Source of the DNA: Alicyclobacillus contaminans DSM 17975
GTDB taxonomy: Bacteria > Bacillota > Bacilli > Alicyclobacillales > Alicyclobacillaceae
Direction of reading: 5' to 3'
Length of the DNA stretch: 64,000 nucleotides
Assembly (NCBI RefSeq): GCF_000429525.1
Contig: NZ_AUCA01000008.1
Span: forward strand, 27,451-91,450
The notes under the pieces: model-generated
What the model saw: only the letters and a program-made list of their open reading frames with translations
Told to the model about the DNA's origin: nothing
The model's database searches: none
In this document: positions 28,934 to 38,616 of the stretch, in pieces
Layout of the letters: every line of letters begins with the position of its first letter
Numbering within the stretch: position 1 is the first letter of the stretch
Translations under genes and position numbers: made by a program

Positions 28934-28996
28934 CCGTCGGCGATGTTGCCCATCGCGACAAACGGATGGTTATCCGGCAATGCGGATCAACAACAC

Positions 28997-30262
28997 TCAC
29001 TTCCGGCGGACCGGTGGAACATGGGTGTAGGACCCCACATCCAATCCGGGACATTCCGACCGAAAGATGTCCATGACCTGCTTCATGCCCAGCAATTCTC
29101 CACGCTGCGCCGGAATCCGTTCCATGTAGTACTCCGGATCAATGTTCAAATTGCGCATTTGAACCAAGCGAACGCCGGTGTCCCGGAGAAACTCGACCAT
29201 GGCCTCGACTTCTTCCTCGCGATCCGTCACGCCCGGAAACACCAGGTAATTGATGGAGGTATACACACCTTGTTCCGCCGCGTAACGCAACGTGGCCGCC
29301 ACATTCTCGACGCCGTAGCCACGAGGCTTGTAGTACGCATTGTAGTGGTCGGGCAGTGCACTGATGATGCTCACGCGCATCAGATCGAGACCGGCATCCA
29401 CAATGGCCTGCAAGGGTCTCGTCAGTCCGCCATTGGTGTTGATGTTGATGTATCCGTCGCTCGTCTGTTCCCGCACGCGCCGAATCGACTGCACAATGTC
29501 CGGCCAACGCGTCGCCGGCTCTCCCTCACAGCCCTGGCCAAAACTGACGATACCCTGAGGATTTCGCCGAATGTGGGTCATCATCACATCGACCAGTTCG
29601 TCCACCGTCGGTCGGAAGTTCAGTCGAACCTGCGGCGAAGGGAACGGCGCGTCGTCCGGCTGCTCCGAGATGCACCCCACACACGCCGCGTTGCACGTCG
29701 ACGATATCGGCAAAGCGCCTTCCAGGCGGCCGAGGAATGTGTTTTTCGCGGTGAGGCACCCATAGCCGAGCGCACAGTGAGACAGGTGGGCATACAGACG
29801 GTTCTCGGGGTGCTCTGCCAAGATCCGCTCTACCGCCGCTTCCACTTCCCCGTCCGCAATCGCCGACGGATCCCACAGATCCGGATTGTCGGTGGCGTCT
29901 GCCGCCACCACGAACTCGCCGTCCAACCAGCCGACGGCGGTGTAGCCAAACAGCGGCAGCGGCTCGGCATCGCGGCTTCGCTTGACGTATCCGGGCAGAT
30001 ACAACCGCGTGAACCCCTGCGGAAGCAACGCTCCAACCGCGTATGTGTCTCCTTCGAGTTGAACCATCTCGCCGGTGTCCGGTCGAACGCCAATCACGCG
30101 CGTTCCCGGCAACCACGCCAACGTGGCCCCTTTGGGGAGAGGAATCCACTCCGCAGGCTCAATATCCGTGAGATACGCGCCGGTTCGCCCTGTTGGAAGA
30201 TAACGGTGGTGATTCATTACTTCTCCGCGCGCATTGGCGTAGACCAGCTTCGGTTGCTTCAC
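28997..30262 (-). CDS. radical SAM protein of unknown function
   Basis: The 421-residue protein starts with GTG at 30262 behind AAAGGATG. Residues 1-180 are a distinctive N-terminal region with HCALGYGCLTAKN just before the radical SAM domain. The cluster motif is CNAACVGC (Cys190, Cys194, Cys197), followed by VSFGQGCEGEPATRW, INTNGG and MRVSIISALPDHYNAYYKPRGY, typical of the SAM and barrel elements. No SPASM-type cysteine cluster is seen. It sits between rho and rpmE, 38 bp after rho, so it is probably cotranscribed with rho. The substrate cannot be inferred. Confidence 0.85.
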   Translation of the reverse strand: MKQPKLVYANARGEVMNHHRYLPTGRTGAYLTDIEPAEWIPLPKGATLAWLPGTRVIGVRPDTGEMVQLEGDTYAVGALLPQGFTRLYLPGYVKRSRDAEPLPLFGYTAVGWLDGEFVVAADATDNPDLWDPSAIADGEVEAAVERILAEHPENRLYAHLSHCALGYGCLTAKNTFLGRLEGALPISSTCNAACVGCISEQPDDAPFPSPQVRLNFRPTVDELVDVMMTHIRRNPQGIVSFGQGCEGEPATRWPDIVQSIRRVREQTSDGYININTNGGLTRPLQAIVDAGLDLMRVSIISALPDHYNAYYKPRGYGVENVAATLRYAAEQGVYTSINYLVFPGVTDREEEVEAMVEFLRDTGVRLVQMRNLNIDPEYYMERIPAQRGELLGMKQVMDIFRSECPGLDVGSYTHVPPVRRK

Positions 30263-30300
30263 AGTGACATCCTTTCTTCACGCCGCAATGAACGGCGCTG

Positions 30301-31554
30301 TCAGGCCTTCTTCTCTTTTTGCAGTTCCAGCCCTTGCAGGAACTCTTCGTTCGTTTTGTAGTGCTTGAACTTGCGAATGAACAACTCGGTGAAATCTTGG
30401 TTGTCTCCCATCGACTTCCGGATGGCCCAGACCTTGTCCAGGACTTCCTTCGGCAGCAGCAGCTCCTCGCGCCGGGTCCCGGAGCGGCGAATATCCAACG
30501 CCGGAAACACCCGTTTTTCAGCCAGCCTGCGGTCCAGGTGCAACTCCAGATTGCCCGTTCCCTTGAACTCCTCGTAAATCACGTCGTCCATCCGCGATCC
30601 CGTGTCGACCAGGGCCGTGGCCAAAATGGTCAGGCTCCCGCCCTCTTCCACGTTGCGTGCCGCACCGAAGAAGCGCTTGGGGCGGTGGAACGCGGCGGGA
30701 TCTATCCCACCAGACAAAGTCCTGCCGCTCGGCGGCACCACCAGGTTGTAAGCCCGAGCCAGACGCGTGATGCTATCCAACAGGATGACCACGTCCCGCT
30801 TGTGTTCAACAAGCCTGAGCGCCCGCTCCAACACGAGCTCTGCCACTTTGATATGGTTCTCCGGCACTTCATCGAACGTGGATGCAATCACCTCACCGCG
30901 CACCGAACGCTGCATGTCCGTCACTTCCTCAGGCCGTTCATCAATCAACAGCACGAGCAGCGTCGCATCCGGATAATTGGTGGCCACACTGTGCGCAATT
31001 TCTTTGAGCAACAGCGTTTTCCCCGCTTTCGGCGGCGCCACAATCAATCCGCGTTGGCCGAAGCCAACCGGCGCGAACAAGTCAATGATTCGTGTGGCTA
31101 TGCGATCCGGTGTGGTTTGCAATTCCATTCGTTTCTGAGGAAACAGTGGTGTGAGGGCTGGGAAGTGAAGTCGTTCCGCAGCGAGGTTCGGACTGACACC
31201 GTTCACCGCTTCAACATGCAGGAGACCGAAATACCGCTCGTTTTCCTTCGGCGGTCTCACTTTCCCGGAGACCAAATCCCCCGTTCGCAGGTCGAACCTT
31301 CGTATCTGGGAAGCTGCGACGTATATGTCTTCAGCGCTTGGCAGGTACCCGACCGGTCTGAGAAACCCGTATCCGTCCTGCATAATTTCCAGCACGCCTT
31401 CTGCGAACATCAACCCGTCTTTCTCGGCTTGCGCTTTCAGAATCGCGAAGATAAGTTCTCGTTTCTTCATGTTCCCGTAGTACGGGATTTGGAACTCCTT
31501 CGCATACGCGTACAGTTCCGTCAACTTTTTCTGTTCCAGTTCATGAATGTCCAA
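30301..31554 (-). CDS. rho: transcription termination factor Rho
   Basis: The protein of 417 residues has an N-terminal Rho-N region ([18 protein letters not shown]), an RNA-binding cold-shock-like fold ([15 protein letters not shown]) and an ATPase core with Walker [14 protein letters not shown]-loop region and [30 protein letters not shown]. It is the hexameric RNA helicase that ends transcription. The start is TTG at 31554, seven bases after GGGGGA; no better start exists. Rare TTG initiation may keep its level low. Confidence 0.97.
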   Translation of the reverse strand: MDIHELEQKKLTELYAYAKEFQIPYYGNMKKRELIFAILKAQAEKDGLMFAEGVLEIMQDGYGFLRPVGYLPSAEDIYVAASQIRRFDLRTGDLVSGKVRPPKENERYFGLLHVEAVNGVSPNLAAERLHFPALTPLFPQKRMELQTTPDRIATRIIDLFAPVGFGQRGLIVAPPKAGKTLLLKEIAHSVATNYPDATLLVLLIDERPEEVTDMQRSVRGEVIASTFDEVPENHIKVAELVLERALRLVEHKRDVVILLDSITRLARAYNLVVPPSGRTLSGGIDPAAFHRPKRFFGAARNVEEGGSLTILATALVDTGSRMDDVIYEEFKGTGNLELHLDRRLAEKRVFPALDIRRSGTRREELLLPKEVLDKVWAIRKSMGDNQDFTELFIRKFKHYKTNEEFLQGLELQKEKKA

Positions 31555-31616
31555 TAGGCGTCCCCCGATTCTCCTATCCGCGGCGAATCCATGATCGGCC
31601 GCAATCAGCCGTATGC

Positions 31617-31625
31617 ATTATATCA
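31617..31625 (-). promoter_or_regulatory. extended -10 promoter of rho
   Basis: TGATATAAT on the minus strand, a full extended -10, lies about 60 bases before the rho start. The -35 region is weak. Confidence 0.55.
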
Positions 31626-31736
31626 TGTTTACCCACGCAATCCTATCTTATGCTGTGAATCCCCTTTCACGCTGTGCAAGCGCACGAACCGGCGGTCGAA
31701 TCCACCATTCGGCGCAGATTCGTCGCTCGAGAGGAT

Positions 31737-32708
31737 TCAAATCTGCAGTCCGTTCAATTGCTTGCGGGACAGATCATGGGTGGCATCCACAAACCGCACC
31801 GTCCCCGTTTGCGCTCGCATGACCACGGAATGGGTGCGCGCTCGCGATTGGCCAATGAACCGCACGCCCCGCAGCAGTTCTCCGTCTGTCACGCCGGTTG
31901 CCGCAAAGATGGCATCATCGCCGCGCACGAGGTCTTCCATCGTCAAAACTCGACGGATATCGCCAATCCCCATGGCTTCACACCGCGCCCGCTGTTCGTC
32001 CGTTTCCGGCAAAAGCCGCCCCTGCAATTCGCCGCCCATGCATTTGAGCGCCGCTGCCGCCAGCACCCCTTCCGGCGCCCCGCCGATACCGAACAGGATA
32101 TCCACGCCCGTTTCGGGAAACGCCGTATTCAACGCTGCCGCTACGTCCCCGTCCGTGATCAACTTGATTCGCGCGCCGGCGGCCCGCACCTGTTGAATGA
32201 TGTGTTCATGACGCGGCCGATCCAGAATCACCGCAACCACGTCCGAGATATCCTTCTCCGCCGCTTCCGCAACCGCACGGAGATTTTCAGCCACCGACGC
32301 GTCGAGGTGCACTCTGCCTTTGGCCCGCGGCCCCACAGCGATTTTTTCCATGTACATGTCCGGCGCGTGCAGCAGAGTCCCTTCGGGCGCCACCGCGACA
32401 ACCGCCATCGCGTTCCATTGTCCCTTCGCCAGAATGTTGGTGCCCTCCAGTGGATCCACCGCCACATCCAGCTTTGGGGCAACGCCGGTGCCCAGGCGCT
32501 CCCCGATGTACAGCATGGGCGCCTCGTCCATTTCCCCCTCGCCAATGACCACCGTGCCATCCATCTGAACGGTGTCGAACATCATCCGCATCGCGTTGGT
32601 GGCCGCGGCGTCGGCTTCGTTCTTTTGACCTCGTCCCATCCAACGCGCGCAATTCAGCGCTGCGACTTCCGTGACGCGCACAATTTCCAGGGCCAGTTCT
32701 CTATCCAT
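31737..32708 (-). CDS. glpX: fructose-1,6-bisphosphatase, class II
   Basis: The protein has 323 residues. GlpX signatures are visible: [35 protein letters not shown], the metal site VDPLEGTN, and [21 protein letters not shown]. It dephosphorylates fructose 1,6-bisphosphate in gluconeogenesis. AGGAG precedes the ATG at 32708. It keeps its B. subtilis place between rho and the fsa (tal) region, although murAB is absent and dap genes intervene. Confidence 0.96.
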   Translation of the reverse strand: MDRELALEIVRVTEVAALNCARWMGRGQKNEADAAATNAMRMMFDTVQMDGTVVIGEGEMDEAPMLYIGERLGTGVAPKLDVAVDPLEGTNILAKGQWNAMAVVAVAPEGTLLHAPDMYMEKIAVGPRAKGRVHLDASVAENLRAVAEAAEKDISDVVAVILDRPRHEHIIQQVRAAGARIKLITDGDVAAALNTAFPETGVDILFGIGGAPEGVLAAAALKCMGGELQGRLLPETDEQRARCEAMGIGDIRRVLTMEDLVRGDDAIFAATGVTDGELLRGVRFIGQSRARTHSVVMRAQTGTVRFVDATHDLSRKQLNGLQI

Positions 32709-32781
32709 CGCGACTCATCTCCTGCCCACCAGATTGCCCACTCACACAGCTCGCCAAGAGCCTGTTCGGCATCCGGTATAA

Positions 32782-32790
32782 AGTATATCA
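32782..32790 (-). promoter_or_regulatory. extended -10 promoter of glpX
   Basis: TGATATACT on the minus strand, 75 bases before the glpX start, divergent from the patA promoter. Confidence 0.4.
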
Positions 32791-32835
32791 TATTCGATGT
32801 ATTGTGACATACTTTTGTTCCGGCAAACCGACACC

Positions 32836-32864
32836 TTCATTGTCTCCATGTGCATCCGTATAAT
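32836..32864 (+). promoter_or_regulatory. sigma-A promoter of patA
   Basis: A perfect TATAAT (32859-32864) lies 17 bases after a weak TTCATT. The expected start is about 25 bases before the patA start codon. Confidence 0.45.
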
Positions 32865-32894
32865 GGAGGAAAGTAAAACCTTGAAGGAAAGCGG

Positions 32895-34064
32895 GTGCCG
32901 TCCCTGGAACACCTTCTCAACCCACGCGTCAAAAACATCGAAATCTCTGGAATCCGCCAATTCTCCAATCTGGTCTCTCAAGTGCCGGGCGCCATTTCGC
33001 TCACGCTCGGTCAGCCGGATTTTCCCACTCCGGAACATATCAAGGAGGCCGCCGTCCGCGCCATTGCCGACAATCGAACGGGATACACGGCGAACGCGGG
33101 ATTGGAAGAACTGCGAAAAGCCGCCTGCAACTACGTGGCGAGCCGCTATGACCTGCATTATCAATCCAACGAAGTGATTGTGACCATCGGCGCCAGTGAG
33201 GCCATCGACATTGCCTTTCGATCCGTCCTCACCGAAGGCAGCGAAGTCATATTACCCGGCCCCGTGTATCCCGGCTATGAGCCGGCGGCGAGGCTGTGCG
33301 GCGCAAAAGTGCTGTTTGCCGACACCACGAAGACAGGATTCCGGTTGACGGCCAACGTGTTGAAACATTACCTGAGCCCGAAAACGCGCTGTGTCGTGTT
33401 GCCGTATCCGTCCAATCCGACCGGCGCGGTGCTGTCCGAATCGGAGTTGGCGGAATTGGCGGACCTCCTCAGCGGACTTGATGTCCTCGTCATCTCCGAC
33501 GAAATATACAGCGAGCTGACCTTTACCGAACGACATCACTCCATCGCTGCGCAACCCGGCATGCGGGAACGGACGGTGGTCATCAACGGATTGTCCAAGT
33601 CGCACGCCATGACCGGATGGCGGATTGGACTGCTGTTTGCGCCAGAGCCGCTGGCGCGGCACATGCTGAAGGTGCATCAGTACAACGTGTCCTGTGCATC
33701 CTCCATTTCGCAGCATGCGGCCATCGCCGCGCTCACGGAAGGACAGGACGACGCACTCCCGATGCGCGAGGAGTATCGCTGGCGAAGAGACTACGCCGTG
33801 GACCGGTTGCGGCAGATGGGCTTGCCGGTGGAACCGCCGGAAGGTGCTTTTTATGTGTTCCCGTCCGTCAGGGAATTCGGCATGAGCAGCTGGACGTTTG
33901 CGGAGCGGCTGCTGCGGGAGCACGGTGTGGCCGTGGTGCCAGGCAGCGCGTTTTCGCGCTTGGGTGAGGGATATGTGCGCATCTCCTACGCCTGCGGCCG
34001 CAGCCAATTGGCGGCCGGGCTGGACCGCCTGGAAGCCTTCGTGAATTCGCTCAGGCGATCCTAA
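32895..34064 (+). CDS. patA: N-acetyl-diaminopimelate aminotransferase-like class I/II aminotransferase
   Basis: The 389-residue PLP enzyme shows [29 protein letters not shown], the substrate loop [14 protein letters not shown], and the PLP-lysine site [17 protein letters not shown]. PatA of B. subtilis transaminates N-acetyl-2-amino-6-oxopimelate. I favour this role because dapH and dapL, the flanking steps, are encoded convergently next to it. The start is GTG at 32895 behind AAGGA. Its 3' end overlaps the dapL 3' end by 14 bp. A general aromatic or methionine aminotransferase role cannot be ruled out. Confidence 0.88.
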   Translation: MPSLEHLLNPRVKNIEISGIRQFSNLVSQVPGAISLTLGQPDFPTPEHIKEAAVRAIADNRTGYTANAGLEELRKAACNYVASRYDLHYQSNEVIVTIGASEAIDIAFRSVLTEGSEVILPGPVYPGYEPAARLCGAKVLFADTTKTGFRLTANVLKHYLSPKTRCVVLPYPSNPTGAVLSESELAELADLLSGLDVLVISDEIYSELTFTERHHSIAAQPGMRERTVVINGLSKSHAMTGWRIGLLFAPEPLARHMLKVHQYNVSCASSISQHAAIAALTEGQDDALPMREEYRWRRDYAVDRLRQMGLPVEPPEGAFYVFPSVREFGMSSWTFAERLLREHGVAVVPGSAFSRLGEGYVRISYACGRSQLAAGLDRLEAFVNSLRRS

Positions 34065-35208
34065 TCCCGTGCAGGCGCTTGGACTTCCACGCCAGGTACC
34101 GGGTGACCACTCGCACGGCCACGGCCAGCGCGCCCTCATCCGGCGCCATCTTGGCGTGGTGCAGTCCATACGGGGTATTCACTCCCAGCCAAAACATAAA
34201 ACCAGGGATGTGTTCGAGAAAGTAACCAAAATCCTCGCCGGTCATGGCTTCGCGGCACTCCACCAGATCCGCGCTGCCATCCGACGCAAGCCAATCCATG
34301 AACTCCCGGGTCAAGTCGGGATGATTGTCCACCTGCCGATAAGCGCATCCCCAGTCGATGGACGCCTGACACTGAAATCCGGTTTCAATGCCCCGGACCA
34401 GCGAGGTGATGCGAGCTTTGATATCGGCCATGGCGATCGGGGACAGCGTGCGGATGGTGCCTTCCAATCGAGCCGTCTCGGCGATGATGTTCTGCTTGGT
34501 GCCGCTACTGATTTTTCCCACCGTGACCACCGCTGCATCCAGCGGATTCACGTTGCGCGAGACGATGGACTGCAGCTGCGTCACGAGGTGCGCGGCGGCC
34601 ACCACCATATCGTTGGCCGCGTGCGGGAATGCGGCATGGCCGCCTTTACCCACGAGATCAATGAACAGTTCCGACGTGTTGGCGAACAGAATTCCGGGCC
34701 GCGTCGCGATGGTCCCGACCGGATATTCGGGGGCCACGTGCAGCGCAACGATGAAATCGGGCCGCCAATGCTGAAACTCGTCGGATTGCAACATGGGCAA
34801 GGCGCCGCCCGGCCCTTCCTCCGCCGGTTGAAAGACCATCACCACATCGTCGGGAATCGGTTCCCGCACCAGCGCCTCCAATACGCCGAGCGCCACCGCC
34901 ATGTGCATGTCGTGCCCGCAGGCGTGCATGAAGTTCGGATGTTCCGACGCGAACGGCAGTCCGGTCTGTTCTGCCATCGGCAAACCGTCCATGTCCGTGC
35001 GATACGCGAACGTCCACCGCGGTTGTGTACCTCGCACGCGGACCAGAATGCCCGTCCGCCAGGTGCGGATCTCCAGACGATCCTGCGGCAGCGCCTGAAT
35101 ATACGACAGCAGCGTTTGCTGGGTCTTGAACTCCGCAAACCCCGGTTCTGGAATGCGATGGAGCGCACGGCGGATTTGCACCAGATCCAACATGGTTCGA
35201 TCCATCAT
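34051..35208 (-). CDS. dapL: N-acetyldiaminopimelate deacetylase
   Basis: The 385-residue M20 amidohydrolase reads [38 protein letters not shown], the metal motif [37 protein letters not shown] and [13 protein letters not shown]. It removes the acetyl group from N-acetyl-LL-diaminopimelate on the way to lysine and peptidoglycan. Its ATG overlaps the dapH stop (ATGA). In some databases this gene is called ykuR; it is distinct from LL-DAP aminotransferase, also abbreviated DapL. Confidence 0.94.
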   Translation of the reverse strand: MMDRTMLDLVQIRRALHRIPEPGFAEFKTQQTLLSYIQALPQDRLEIRTWRTGILVRVRGTQPRWTFAYRTDMDGLPMAEQTGLPFASEHPNFMHACGHDMHMAVALGVLEALVREPIPDDVVMVFQPAEEGPGGALPMLQSDEFQHWRPDFIVALHVAPEYPVGTIATRPGILFANTSELFIDLVGKGGHAAFPHAANDMVVAAAHLVTQLQSIVSRNVNPLDAAVVTVGKISSGTKQNIIAETARLEGTIRTLSPIAMADIKARITSLVRGIETGFQCQASIDWGCAYRQVDNHPDLTREFMDWLASDGSADLVECREAMTGEDFGYFLEHIPGFMFWLGVNTPYGLHHAKMAPDEGALAVAVRVVTRYLAWKSKRLHGIRIA

Positions 35209-35909
35209 AGTTGCCGCAGCTCTTGTTTGATCTCTATCTTGGATTGCGTCTTTTCGTCAATCTGTTTGATGATCCGCGCAGGAACACCGGCCACCACCAC
35301 ATGCGGCGGAACATCCTCAATGACCACGGCGCCAGCGGCCACCACGCTGCCTCGTCCGACCGTCACGCCTTCCAGAATCACCGCGTTGGCACCCACCAGG
35401 ACGTCGTCCTCAATCACTACCGGTTTGGCGGAAGGCGGTTCAATGACCCCTGCAATCACGGCGCCTGCGCCGATGTGACAATTCTTTCCGATGGTGCCGC
35501 GTCCGCCGATGACCGCGTTCATGTCAATCATGGTTCCTTCGCCAATCACCGCACCAATGTTGATGACCGCGCCCATCATGATGACCGCTTGATTGCCAAT
35601 CGTCACCTGGTCGCGAATGATGGCACCGGGTTCAATGCGGGCATGGACGTTCTTCGTATCGAGCAGCGGAATCGCCGAATTCCGGCGGTCGCTCTCCACC
35701 ACCATGTCCTCAATCAGCGCCCGGTGCGCCGTCAGGACCGGCTCCAGGTCCTTCCACTCTCCGAATGCCACGCCGGCGTCCCCGGAGAAAAACGTATGTA
35801 CGGTCTCCGGAAAGGGGATATCCTGAAGGCGTCCTTTCAGGTGCACCTTCACCGGAGTCTTCTTTTCACTGGTGCGAATGAATTCAATCAATTGATTGGC
35901 GTCCATCAT
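35205..35909 (-). CDS. dapH: 2,3,4,5-tetrahydropyridine-2,6-dicarboxylate N-acetyltransferase
   Basis: The 234-residue protein has an N-terminal DapH domain ([24 protein letters not shown]) and a left-handed beta-helix of hexapeptide repeats ([39 protein letters not shown]). It acetylates tetrahydrodipicolinate with acetyl-CoA. AGGAC precedes the ATG at 35909. It is cotranscribed and translationally coupled with dapL. Confidence 0.96.
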   Translation of the reverse strand: MMDANQLIEFIRTSEKKTPVKVHLKGRLQDIPFPETVHTFFSGDAGVAFGEWKDLEPVLTAHRALIEDMVVESDRRNSAIPLLDTKNVHARIEPGAIIRDQVTIGNQAVIMMGAVINIGAVIGEGTMIDMNAVIGGRGTIGKNCHIGAGAVIAGVIEPPSAKPVVIEDDVLVGANAVILEGVTVGRGSVVAAGAVVIEDVPPHVVVAGVPARIIKQIDEKTQSKIEIKQELRQL

Positions 35910-35990
35910 GTGTTCGTCCTCTCCCCACCTGCGAAAAATGGACGTCAGGCCGCCAGCAACGGCCCAACGTCAGCATCACGCCGGTTCGAA

Positions 35991-36638
35991 TTACTTTTTC
36001 GCCACCGTGCTCCAGTCCGCCAAAAACCGTTCAATGCCCTGATCGGTCAGCGGATGTTTGATCATTCTGTCCAACACGTTGTACGGGCAGGTCGCAATGT
36101 GCGCACCAGCTTTCGCAGCCTGGGTCACATGCATGGGATGACGAATGGAAGCAGCGATGATCTCCGTATCAATGCCATGGATATCAAAAATGGTCGCAAT
36201 ATCCTGAATGAGTTCCACGCCGTCGTAGCTGATGTCATCCAGCCGTCCAATGAACGGACTGACAAACGTTGCGCCAGCGCGGGCTGCCAACAACGCTTGA
36301 TTGGCGCTGAACACGAGGGTGACGTTCGTCTTGATGCCCTCTTTGGCGAAACGATGCACCGCCTTCAGGCCTTCGGCGGTCAGCGGCACTTTGATGACGA
36401 TGTTCTTATGCAACTCCGCCAGCGGCAGCCCTTCTTTCACCATGCTGTCCGCATCCAGGCTCACCACTTCGGCGCTGATGGGACCATCCACCAGGGTCGT
36501 AATTTCTTTGAGCACCTCGATGAAGTCCCGTCCCTCTTTCGCGACCAACGACGGATTGGTCGTCACGCCGCTCAAGATTCCCATTTCCGCAGCGTTGCGA
36601 ATTTCCGCCGTATTCGCGGTATCGATAAACAGTTTCAT
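35991..36638 (-). CDS. fsa: transaldolase / fructose-6-phosphate aldolase (small type)
   Basis: The 215-residue protein starts [36 protein letters not shown] and has [16 protein letters not shown] with the Schiff-base Lys and [10 protein letters not shown]. It is the small transaldolase (type 3B / FSA) family; the Bacillus members act as transaldolases, so transaldolase is the likelier activity. The ATG at 36638 is behind AGGAG. It is the B. subtilis ywjH (tal) counterpart, normally downstream of spo0F-fbaA; here kal-kce replace fbaA. Confidence 0.93.
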   Translation of the reverse strand: MKLFIDTANTAEIRNAAEMGILSGVTTNPSLVAKEGRDFIEVLKEITTLVDGPISAEVVSLDADSMVKEGLPLAELHKNIVIKVPLTAEGLKAVHRFAKEGIKTNVTLVFSANQALLAARAGATFVSPFIGRLDDISYDGVELIQDIATIFDIHGIDTEIIAASIRHPMHVTQAAKAGAHIATCPYNVLDRMIKHPLTDQGIERFLADWSTVAKK

Positions 36639-36744
36639 CCGTCTCCACTCCTTTTGCTTTACGTCAGGTCGACATGTCCAGTGTGCAACGCGGGCACACC
36701 CCTTATGATAGCATTCCCGGACACCGGCCAAAAAGCAAAAGGCA

Positions 36745-37560
36745 TCATCGCGGTATGCCGAGCATTTTCCGGGCCTCATCCGGCGTCGCCAGCGGCCGGT
36801 CCAGCTCCTTGGCAATTCTCGCCACGCGGGCGACCAACTGGGCGTTGCTCTCGGCGAGTTCCCCTTTGCGGTAGTAAATGTTGTCCTCAAATCCAACCCG
36901 AACATGACCGCCGAGCACCACCGCAAGTGCGGCCAACGGCAGCTGATGCCGGCCAATGCCCGCCACCGACCACGTCGTCCCCGCGGGCAACTGATCTATC
37001 AAATGCATGAGGTTGCGCGGGGAAGCCGGAAGCGCGCCGGGAACGCCCAATACAAAATCAAAATGGTACGGCGGTTCGACCAGTCCTTTCCTCGCCAGCG
37101 CCATGGCGTTCTCCACCATGCCCACGTCAAAGATTTCAAATTCCGGACGCACACCGTACTGTTGAAACAACCGCGCAAACCGCTCCAATTCCGTCGGAGT
37201 GTTCAGAAATACATCATTCCCAAAATTGACCGATCCGCACGTGAGCGTAGCCATCTCCGGCCGCAGGGCGATGGGCTGCAGGCGTTCTTCCACCGTCATC
37301 CCGACCGCGCCGCCCGTCGACACCTGAATGATGATGTCGCAACGTTTCCGAATCTCCGCCATGGCTGCCGCAAATCGCTCCGCGTCCTGCGTGGGACGGC
37401 CGTCCGCAGTTCGCACATGCAGGTGACAAATACTCGCCCCCTGCTCCCAACACGCGTAGGCGGCCTCCCCAATTTCCTCGGGTGTGATGGGGAGGTTGGG
37501 TTGTTGCTCGCGCGTGATTTCCGCGCCAACGATGGCCGCTGTCACAATCAACTTATCCAC
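36745..37560 (-). CDS. kce: 3-keto-5-aminohexanoate cleavage enzyme (BKACE family)
   Basis: The start is GTG at 37560, seven bases after AGAGGA, giving 271 residues, the family size. It reads [31 protein letters not shown], the zinc HxH motif in [41 protein letters not shown] and [22 protein letters not shown]. Kce condenses 3-keto-5-aminohexanoate with acetyl-CoA and releases acetoacetate and 3-aminobutyryl-CoA. Other BKACE members cleave other beta-keto acids, but kal next door and the kam operon in the same window support the lysine role. Confidence 0.93.
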   Translation of the reverse strand: MDKLIVTAAIVGAEITREQQPNLPITPEEIGEAAYACWEQGASICHLHVRTADGRPTQDAERFAAAMAEIRKRCDIIIQVSTGGAVGMTVEERLQPIALRPEMATLTCGSVNFGNDVFLNTPTELERFARLFQQYGVRPEFEIFDVGMVENAMALARKGLVEPPYHFDFVLGVPGALPASPRNLMHLIDQLPAGTTWSVAGIGRHQLPLAALAVVLGGHVRVGFEDNIYYRKGELAESNAQLVARVARIAKELDRPLATPDEARKMLGIPR

Positions 37561-37582
37561 GCGAATCCTCTCTTTCCCATCG

Positions 37583-37990
37583 TCAAATGGTCCGCTGACG
37601 ATCCAGAGGGACCACACAGGTCCCCGTCGCGTAAGTGACCAACCGCGGCGGATTCAGCACGCGGGCCGCCGAAGGCACGTCCGGCTGAATGTTCGCTTCA
37701 ATGACCTTGTGCGCGGTGAACTCCATCTTTCGCGAGGTTCTGCCCACATGCGTGATGCGGCCGCGCACTTCTATATAATCTCCGGCATACACCGGCGCCT
37801 TGAACTCCACGCAATCGTACGCCACAAACAGGCCCTCGTCTCCATCGTGCTGAATCAGCAACTCGGTGGCGGCATCGCCAAACAGCGCCAGCATTCTCGC
37901 GCCGTCCACCAGGCGCCCGCCGTAATGTGCATCGTGTTCACTCATGCGCAGCCGCAGCACGGATTCCCAAACAACACCGGATTCCGCCAT
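37583..37990 (-). CDS. kal: 3-aminobutyryl-CoA ammonia-lyase
   Basis: The 135-residue hotdog-fold protein starts [45 protein letters not shown] and continues [21 protein letters not shown]. It matches the small Kal family that eliminates ammonia from 3-aminobutyryl-CoA to give crotonyl-CoA in lysine degradation. The ATG at 37990 has GGGGTG upstream and lies four bases after the spo0F stop, so it must be read on the spo0F transcript unless an internal promoter exists. kce follows after 22 bp. Confidence 0.92.
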   Translation of the reverse strand: MAESGVVWESVLRLRMSEHDAHYGGRLVDGARMLALFGDAATELLIQHDGDEGLFVAYDCVEFKAPVYAGDYIEVRGRITHVGRTSRKMEFTAHKVIEANIQPDVPSAARVLNPPRLVTYATGTCVVPLDRQRTI

Positions 37991-37994
37991 GCGT

Positions 37995-38357
37995 TCACCC
38001 CGCCAGCTGAGCGTTGACCGCTTCCCGCAATTCATCAATATCAAACGGTTTCGTAAAGTGTGCCAAAGCCCCCATCTCCATCGCTTCCTGAATCAGATCC
38101 AGCTCTCCGTACGCCGTCATCATGATAACCTTGGTGCACACCTTCATTTTTCGAATGTTTCGTAAAATTTCCAGGCCGTCCATACCGGGAATTTTCATGT
38201 CGAGCAAAATCAAATCCGGCGCTTCCGCTCGAACCAATTCCAGGGCCTTTGGGCCATTCGGCGCTTCGAGGACCGTATATCCCTCGTGGTGCAGCACTTC
38301 TTGAAGCAACACGCGAATTCCAAACTGGTCGTCTACAATGAGAATTTTTTTAGACAC
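37995..38357 (-). CDS. spo0F: sporulation phosphorelay response regulator Spo0F
   Basis: The start is GTG at 38357, seven bases after GGGAGG; the protein is 120 residues, a lone receiver domain. It has the acidic pair in [14 protein letters not shown], the phospho-acceptor in [23 protein letters not shown] with the switch Thr and FTKPFD with the conserved Lys. Spo0F passes phosphoryl groups from sporulation kinases to Spo0B. Place after pyrG and the sigma-H promoter agree with B. subtilis. Confidence 0.95.
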   Translation of the reverse strand: MSKKILIVDDQFGIRVLLQEVLHHEGYTVLEAPNGPKALELVRAEAPDLILLDMKIPGMDGLEILRNIRKMKVCTKVIMMTAYGELDLIQEAMEMGALAHFTKPFDIDELREAVNAQLAG

Positions 38358-38474
38358 GTCACTGCCTCCCTTTCGGCAACCGTGGTCACGCCATCGAGCG
38401 GATGGCGCACAGGCTCTGTGCCTTTCGTCATTCGGGCCTTCCTCTCGTCCGCCAAACGTTCCCTGCATTTTAAG

Positions 38475-38503
38475 AATTTCGCCAGAATCACGGAAATTCC
38501 TTC
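38475..38503 (-). promoter_or_regulatory. sigma-H promoter of spo0F with overlapping 0A-like box
   Basis: GAAGGAATT (-35, fits RNAGGAWWW) and GGCGAAATT (-10, one mismatch to RNNGAATWW) are 11 bases apart. TGGCGAA at 38484-38478 differs by one base from the Spo0A box TGTCGAA and overlaps the -10. Confidence 0.65.
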
Positions 38504-38542
38504 CCTTTTCCGACTCCTGTATATAGACAGTATTTTTATCCA

Positions 38543-38575
38543 ACAAAAGAGGCGGCCGTGAAGGCCGCCTTCAAG
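38543..38575 (-). terminator. terminator after pyrG
   Basis: AAGGCGGCC pairs with GGCCGCCT across TTCAC, followed by CTTTTGTTG on the minus strand. It separates pyrG from the spo0F promoter. Confidence 0.8.
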
Positions 38576-38616
38576 CATGCAGTCTTGTATCATCCATCGG
38601 ACGCGTCACAACAGCT

